Source of the DNA: Fragilariopsis cylindrus CCMP1102
Lineage: Eukaryota > Bacillariophyta > Bacillariophyceae > Bacillariales > Bacillariaceae
Reading direction: 5' to 3'
NCBI GenBank assembly: GCA_900095095.1
Contig: FMBT01000112.1
Location: forward strand, 1 to 20,991
DNA length: 20,991 bases
Shown here in pieces: positions 16,591-20,991 of this stretch; the first letter of the stretch is position 1, and each line of letters begins with the position of its first letter. Made by a program: the position numbers and the translations under genes. The notes under the pieces are model-generated. The model saw only the letters and a program-made list of their open reading frames with translations. It ran no database searches and was not told the origin of the DNA.

Positions 16591-17025
16591 ATGAAACTCT
16601 CAATCATCATCGTAGCTATTATTTGCAGTTTGATTTCTGCTACATCTGCTAAATTGGGCGGAAACGTGGTTGTCGATGGTGGACGTTCTCTTAAAGCAGC
16701 GACTAAATCAGATAAAAAAGCAGATATTAAATCAGGAAAAGGTCGTACTCTTAAAGCAGGAGATAAATCAGCGACTAAATCAGAAAAAAGTGGAAACAAA
16801 TTAGATAAAGGTCGTACTCTTAAAGCAGGAGGTAAAGGAGGAGTTAAATCAGAAAAAAGTGGAGACAAATTAGATAAAGGTCGTACTCTTAAAGCAGGAG
16901 GTAAAGGAGGAGTTAAATCAGAAAAAAGTGGAAACAAATTAGATAAAGGTCGTACTCTTAAAGCAGGAGGTAAAGGAGGAGTTAAATCAGAAAAAAGTGG
17001 AAACAAATTAGATAAAGGTATTTAA
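16591..17025 (+). CDS. Silaffin-like secreted lysine-rich repeat protein
   Basis: A 144-residue single-exon protein. Residues 1-20 (MKLSIIIVAIICSLISATSA) are a signal peptide with an A-x-A-like site. The mature part has about 31 Lys in 124 residues (25%), is rich in Gly and Ser, and contains no aromatic residue, Cys, Pro, His, Met or Gln, so it should be disordered and very basic. It consists of five units: a degenerate first one (35-54), then 23-residue units at 55-77, 78-100 and 101-123, and a shortened last one (124-144) ending LDKGI. Each complete unit ends GRTL, and GGRSL precedes the first: RXL is the proteolytic site type seen in diatom silaffins. Lysines recur at unit positions 1, 5, 9, 12, 16 and 19, with Ser next to them (KSEKS). 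By analogy with silaffins, Lys would be polyamine-modified and Ser phosphorylated, and the peptides would act in silica deposition or cell-wall organisation. No direct homolog is recognised; function is inferred from composition and processing sites. Confidence 0.75.
   Translation: MKLSIIIVAIICSLISATSAKLGGNVVVDGGRSLKAATKSDKKADIKSGKGRTLKAGDKSATKSEKSGNKLDKGRTLKAGGKGGVKSEKSGDKLDKGRTLKAGGKGGVKSEKSGNKLDKGRTLKAGGKGGVKSEKSGNKLDKGI
16753..17022 (+). repeat. Tandem 69-bp coding repeats
   Basis: Units at 16753, 16822, 16891 and 16960 (the last shortened to 63 bp). Units 3-5 are nearly identical at DNA level, differing mainly by AAC/GAC at one codon; unit 2 differs more. The period is 23 codons. The array breaks where GGTCGTACTCTT is replaced by GGTATTTAA, giving the stop. 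Confidence 0.92.
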
Positions 17026-17190
17026 TCTCTAATAGATACATCAGTACGCGACTATCATAATATATAATGCATTATAAAACATCATGTTATTATTCATTTA
17101 ATTCTGTCAACTTTTAGAAGGGTGTGAATGGTAATGTATTGTATTGAATACGCAATCTACAGTATTTCCTACTGTAGCCTAGACTGTAGT

Positions 17191-19649
17191 TTATATAGAT
17201 ATTTCCCATGGACTTTTAGTAGGATGTTTTCGTTTCGGTCCTTTCTCTACCACTACCTCTCCATCTCCACGCGTATTATCGTTACTACCACTGCCACTGC
17301 CACTACCACCATTATAATATTCCTGAAATAATTCCTCTGGTGTAATACTACCAGAATTATATCTTTGAATCATATAGGAATTTGTATAGGTGGTATATAA
17401 TACACCATATTTTTCCCATCGTCTTGGACTATATACATACATACATACATTTAACAATATATATTAATCAGTTTAAAGTAAAGTAGAGTGGAGTATAGTA
17501 GAGTATTATTAGTCAAAAAGCAAAAGCAAATAATGTAAGTATTAATATGGAACAAAACAAATTAACGTATAGGAAAAGTAGTATGACTATCATCCGTCGT
17601 CGTTCGTTATATAAAACTTACGAACATACTGCTTTATAATTTTCTGGTAGAATTTGTATACCTTCTTCTTCTTTGATAGGACAATTCTTATTCTTACTAT
17701 TCTTCTTACTATAACTTGATCGTACTCGTAACAATCGAATCTTTTAGTGAGTGGAAAAAAGGAGGAGGAGGAGAATAGTATTGTACTGTTATTGTGAGGA
17801 GAGAGAAGGAAGTGGAAGAAAAATTTGGAACGACGACGAAAATAACAAAAACGACGACAATTCCATTCCATTCCATTACATGTACAAACGTAACGTAAAC
17901 GTATACAACACGTACCAATTCATAATCTTCGAATAAACATTGATCCGGATAACCACCTATCAATTGAAATATATTGGAGGGTAAACTAAGACATTGATCA
18001 CCATAGGGTAATTGGAAAAATTTGGTACGTAGATTGGCAGTATATTCAATGGCAGTGATACCTGGTATACCTTTTTTTTGTGGTGTTCTAGATGATGATG
18101 ATTCTTTTTTTTCAATAGCAAAGGAAAAGGCACAACATGTTGTTGTGGTTGTTATTGTTCTTGTGGTATTATTCTTCTGTTTATGAAATGTGTCTATAAT
18201 TGCATTGTTCCAACCTCTGGTATTTAAATAGGTATCCGCATGTAAAAAAGTTAAAATTTTACCCGTCGAATGGAATGCACCATAATTCAAACATGGACCA
18301 CGACCACCACCATCTGTATAGTCTATTACTTTTAGAGTGATATTTGAATCATCGTTGTTGTCCTTATTTGGATTATTATCTAATAAACACAATTCATGTT
18401 TCAACGTATCAGTGAAGATTGACGATGACGATGACGATGACGATGATACGCTGTTATTATTGCTACTGCTGTTTTTCTTATTATTATCATTACCCTCCTG
18501 CTGATCCAAATCAATACAATGTACTATAATTATTTCCACTTTATTCATATTATCATTCATACTATTATTCCTAGTATCATTATTATCATCAAGAATACTA
18601 GTACTAATAGTAGGACTAGTACTAATAGTAGTAGTCATGTTATCGATCGATCTTTTTAATTTGATACCTAATAGTTTTGGATCTTCACGATAGGATGGTA
18701 CAATTAATGATATGCCATACTCATAGTCATACTCGTCACCATTATTGTCAGTGTTGTTATTGTCAGTTGATGAGGAAGGCAATATCAATAATTGGGACCA
18801 GATATGTGGAAGTATTTGAAATAATGCGTGTGCGGCAGAAGCAGCTTCGTTACTATTACTAGTACTAGTACTATTAGTACGACATTCGAATAATAATTGT
18901 CTTCTCCATAACTTTTTTCTTTTTGAGACAGACGAAGAATAAGACGATGACGATGACGATGACGATGACGACGACGATGATGAATTACTATTATTTGCCT
19001 CCTCAAAATAATGATCCATTGGATCAGTTCCTATTAATAAGGATGTTAATCGTCTTGCAATATCATTGGTACGTATTAATTTTATTAATGGTTTATAATA
19101 ATTATTATCATCGTCATTCAAGTTGTTATTGTTATTGTTATCATCGCTCTTCTTCTTCTTTGAAGTAGCTATAGCCATCATAATAGGAGAAGAGAATAAC
19201 CATTCTGAAAACACATTATTATTACTACTACTGTCGTTGTCCTCATTATCATCGTCAATCACAATAGGATCAATCAGATCAATAAGATTAATTTCATTTT
19301 TTATTATAGTATATAATTCATGGTATCGTTTTTTATATCCATTATACGATTCTGATACAGTATACCATTCTCTTCTACTATGGGTTGTTAATGGGATAAA
19401 TAATTTCTCTGATACTGCCGCTTCTTCTTCTTCTTCGTCATCATCTTTCAGTAGTAATGAAGTTGGGATAAGTAATTTCTTGAGAAATGATACTGATAAA
19501 GATAACTGTGTATAGGATGAAAATGAATATAGATATAAATCAATGTAATAATGATAAAATGCAATCCCTAAACAACTTAATGCTAATAACCATGATAATA
19601 AGGATTCGAACCAATGTGGTAATCTTGTATTTGGACCACCTATAATCAT
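17191..19649 (-). CDS. Membrane-anchored GT2 glycosyltransferase (TIGR04283-like), three exons
   Basis: Exons 19649-17916, 17725-17622 and 17428-17191 join into an open 691-codon frame. Residues about 16-34 (SLLSWLLALSCLGIAFYHY) form a membrane anchor, so a Golgi or ER type II enzyme is likely. GT-A fold motifs appear in order: SLIVPSYRED (314-323), DGGGRGPCLNYGA (446-458), FLHADTYL with H470-A-D472 as the metal-binding DxD equivalent, LPYGDQCLSL with D551, and GGYPDQCLFEDYEL ending exon 1 (the ED of the catalytic-base region). Exon 3 gives SPRRWEKYGVLYTTYTNSY and TPEELFQEYY. This motif set is that of the bacterial TIGR04283 GT2 family, which databases link to arsenosugar synthesis. The protein is two to three times the bacterial size because Ser, Asn, Asp and Thr tracts are inserted between motifs and in the N-terminal stem. 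The exon 1-2 junction is uncertain: acceptor 17742 would give better-looking IRLLR sequence but runs into a stop. Confidence 0.82.
17429..17621 (-). other. Intron 2 of the GT2 gene
   Basis: Donor TGTTC|GTAAGT at 17621 and acceptor ATATAG|TCC at 17430-17429, 193 bp. Phase 2: TC|T makes the Ser of SPRRWEK, restoring the conserved C-terminal motif, which supports both sites. Confidence 0.85.
17726..17915 (-). other. Intron 1 of the GT2 gene (acceptor uncertain)
   Basis: Donor TTG|GTACGT at 17915 follows FEDYEL. With acceptor TTACGAG at 17726 the downstream frame is open (YDQVIVRRNSKNKNC). The acceptor AAAAG at 17742 would give IRLLRVRSSYSKK and then a stop at an A-run. An alternative donor GTGTTG at 17912 with acceptor CAAG would give VLIVRRNS. 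An mRNA sequence would settle it. Confidence 0.55.
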
Positions 19650-19710
19650 TCCTTCCTTTTTGTTTTGATTGATTGGATTCGCTTCCTTTTTGGTGGATTC
19701 CTTCGTTCAG

Positions 19711-19743
<33 letters not shown>

Positions 19744-20991
19744 TCTCTCTCTCTTTCTAACACTCTCCCTTCCATTTATTTTTTAATGACAACACAACAG
19801 ATATACCGTACAATAAGTTACCGGTACGTGATATTTTTGTTAATATCTCTCTCTCTCTCTTCGTAATGTAGTCGCATGGAAGAAATCAATCAATTGAATG
19901 AATGAATCATGAATGAATGAATCATGAATGAATCTACGACAATATTGAATATAGTTGTCAAATCAATCCAAGAATGAATTCAAGAATCGAAACAATCCCA
20001 GCAATCCAAAATAGGGACGCACGACGCATGCACCGCCCAAGACAAAACGAATGAATGAAGGAATCAATCATGAATGATGAAACAATGATCTTTTTAAACA
20101 AAATTCGAGAATCTTCCTTGTGCGTGCGTGCGACGTACGTACGTACGTGAGACGACGTACGGATTGCCAAAGTCGATCGGATTGGAAAAAGAACCAATCA
20201 AGACCTCAATATAATTCGCTCATTCCAACGTCGCGGCGAACCAAAGAATCTTTGCTTCATCCAACCTCTGTCATGCCAATCAAGTGATAACATCAAGACT
20301 AAAAAAAAACAAAAGGAACAAATCTTGTATCATACTATTATTGTTCTTTGCTTACGTCGCTTTACAGGTTACTAGTGTTCGTCTCATCATACACTGTACA
20401 GTACCCTTCTCATAAAATGAAAATTGAGGAAAAGATAAACCTCCATAGGAACGAACAAATGAATGAACGAACGAACGAACGGATGAACGGATGAATGAAC
20501 AAATGAATGAATGAACAAACGAGTAAACTACTACTACTACTACTACAACTACAACTACTAATGTTCTCATCATCCCAGCAGATAAACCTCGGCCGATACG
20601 AACGAACGAATGAATGAATGACTGAACGAACGAGCAAACTACTACTAATACTAATATTAAAAGAATAAAGGAAAGAAAAAGAACATGTCTCATCGTGCTG
20701 CTTGCTGTCTGGGTGGTGAGATTTGAGCAAAATAATAATACCGGTATATAATCAAGTTTGAAATATAAGAATGGTATGTACTGTATGCACGTACTTAAGC
20801 GTCATGATGCGATACAACTGACCAAACATAGTATAGAGTGTAATGTATCTGTTTGTTTAATTAGATAGATACAATATCTAAAACATAAACTGGTGATAGC
20901 GGCAGTCATGTTCACAAACACAGTTAGGAGGAAGACGCAACAACTAATCATTGTCCATGATTGAGAAATTATGCATTATCCATGTCTGAGA
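19650..20991. other. Intergenic region with microsatellites, no gene
   Basis: Upstream of the GT2 gene there is a (CT)n tract (19711-19758), a second short CT run at about 19847-19860, GAAT/TCATGAATGAAT repeats (19895-19935), GAAC/GAAT tetranucleotide blocks and (CTA)n tracts (20450-20655). Open frames here are translations of these repeats, for example (SF/VHSF)n. At the very end CATTGTCCATGATTGAGA and CATTATCCATGTCTGAGA are imperfect copies 25 bp apart. No RNA gene or coding region is supported. Confidence 0.55.
20433..20655. repeat. Duplicated block of GAAC/GAAT and CTA repeats
   Basis: AGATAAACCTC, a GAACGAAC/GAATGAAT stretch, ACGAG(T/C)AAACTACTACTA: this order occurs at 20433-20540 and again, shorter, at 20580-20655. 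It is a segmental duplication about 147 bp apart, not just two independent microsatellites. Confidence 0.7.

Noticed and set aside
16551..17006. Open reading frame on the minus strand opposite the silaffin-like gene, with SDLTPPLPPALRVRP repeats
   Set aside because: It is open only because the 69-bp repeat is a multiple of three. The plus strand has a signal peptide, a plausible leader and a processing pattern; the minus strand starts inside no recognisable context.
19602..19612. GGTTCGAATCC on the minus strand, matching a tRNA T-loop (B box)
   Set aside because: It lies in the N-terminal coding part of the GT2 gene (WFES codons) and there is no acceptor stem or anticodon arm around it.
20352..20730. 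Minus-strand frames encoding SFVHSFIRSF-type repeats
   Set aside because: They are translations of GAAT/GAAC tetranucleotide repeats, open in several frames at once, with no other coding sign.

Overview
The window looks like nuclear DNA of a diatom. It is AT-rich, has GT-AG introns of about 170-430 bp, and is full of simple-sequence DNA that runs into coding regions as Ser, Asn, Asp and Gln tracts. It also carries a Pro-Ser repeat protein with six-cysteine modules, a Ty3/gypsy retroelement, and a lysine-rich secreted repeat protein resembling silaffins. The pennate group is a guess; the diatom call is an inference from these features together.

Layout. 1-523: no gene seen. 524-6327: a degenerate Ty3/gypsy LTR retrotransposon on the minus strand (gag, protease, RT, RNase H, integrase), with about 190-bp LTRs. 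Its right edge cuts directly into a host gene (6328-7524) for a Pro-Ser-rich protein with ShKT-like six-cysteine modules; that gene has lost its 5' end and its modules are decaying. 7525-8169: AT-rich spacer with a CA microsatellite. 8170-12394 (+): an exostosin-like GT47 glycosyltransferase gene with two clear introns, a conserved catalytic half and a frame-broken N-terminal half. 12395-13439: spacer with an iterated ATACCGAACCGATA-type motif. 13440-14495 (+): an intact secreted, probably GPI-anchored surface protein. 15330-16075 (-): remnant of an isopenicillin-N-synthase-like 2OG-Fe(II) oxygenase. 16098-16334: three 74-83 bp tandem repeats. 16591-17025 (+): a small secreted, lysine-rich, silaffin-like repeat protein. 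17191-19649 (-): a three-exon membrane-anchored GT2 glycosyltransferase with the motifs of the TIGR04283 family. 19650-20991: microsatellites, no gene.

How they fit together. Several host genes point to the secretory pathway or cell surface: two membrane-anchored glycosyltransferases, one anchored surface protein, one lysine-rich secreted peptide precursor and one disulfide-module protein. Diatom genes are usually not in operons, so neighbourhood is weak evidence for shared function. However, the two intact secreted-protein genes share two short 5'-leader blocks at similar distances from their ATGs, which may mean shared control. The best candidate for something undescribed is the silaffin-like protein: 23-residue units with a fixed lysine spacing, each ending in an RTL (RXL-type) site.

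Many 1-2 nt frame breaks occur in the GT47, cysteine-module and oxygenase genes, several at homopolymers. From sequence alone I cannot separate real decay from residual sequencing error; the intact neighbours argue against uniformly bad sequence.
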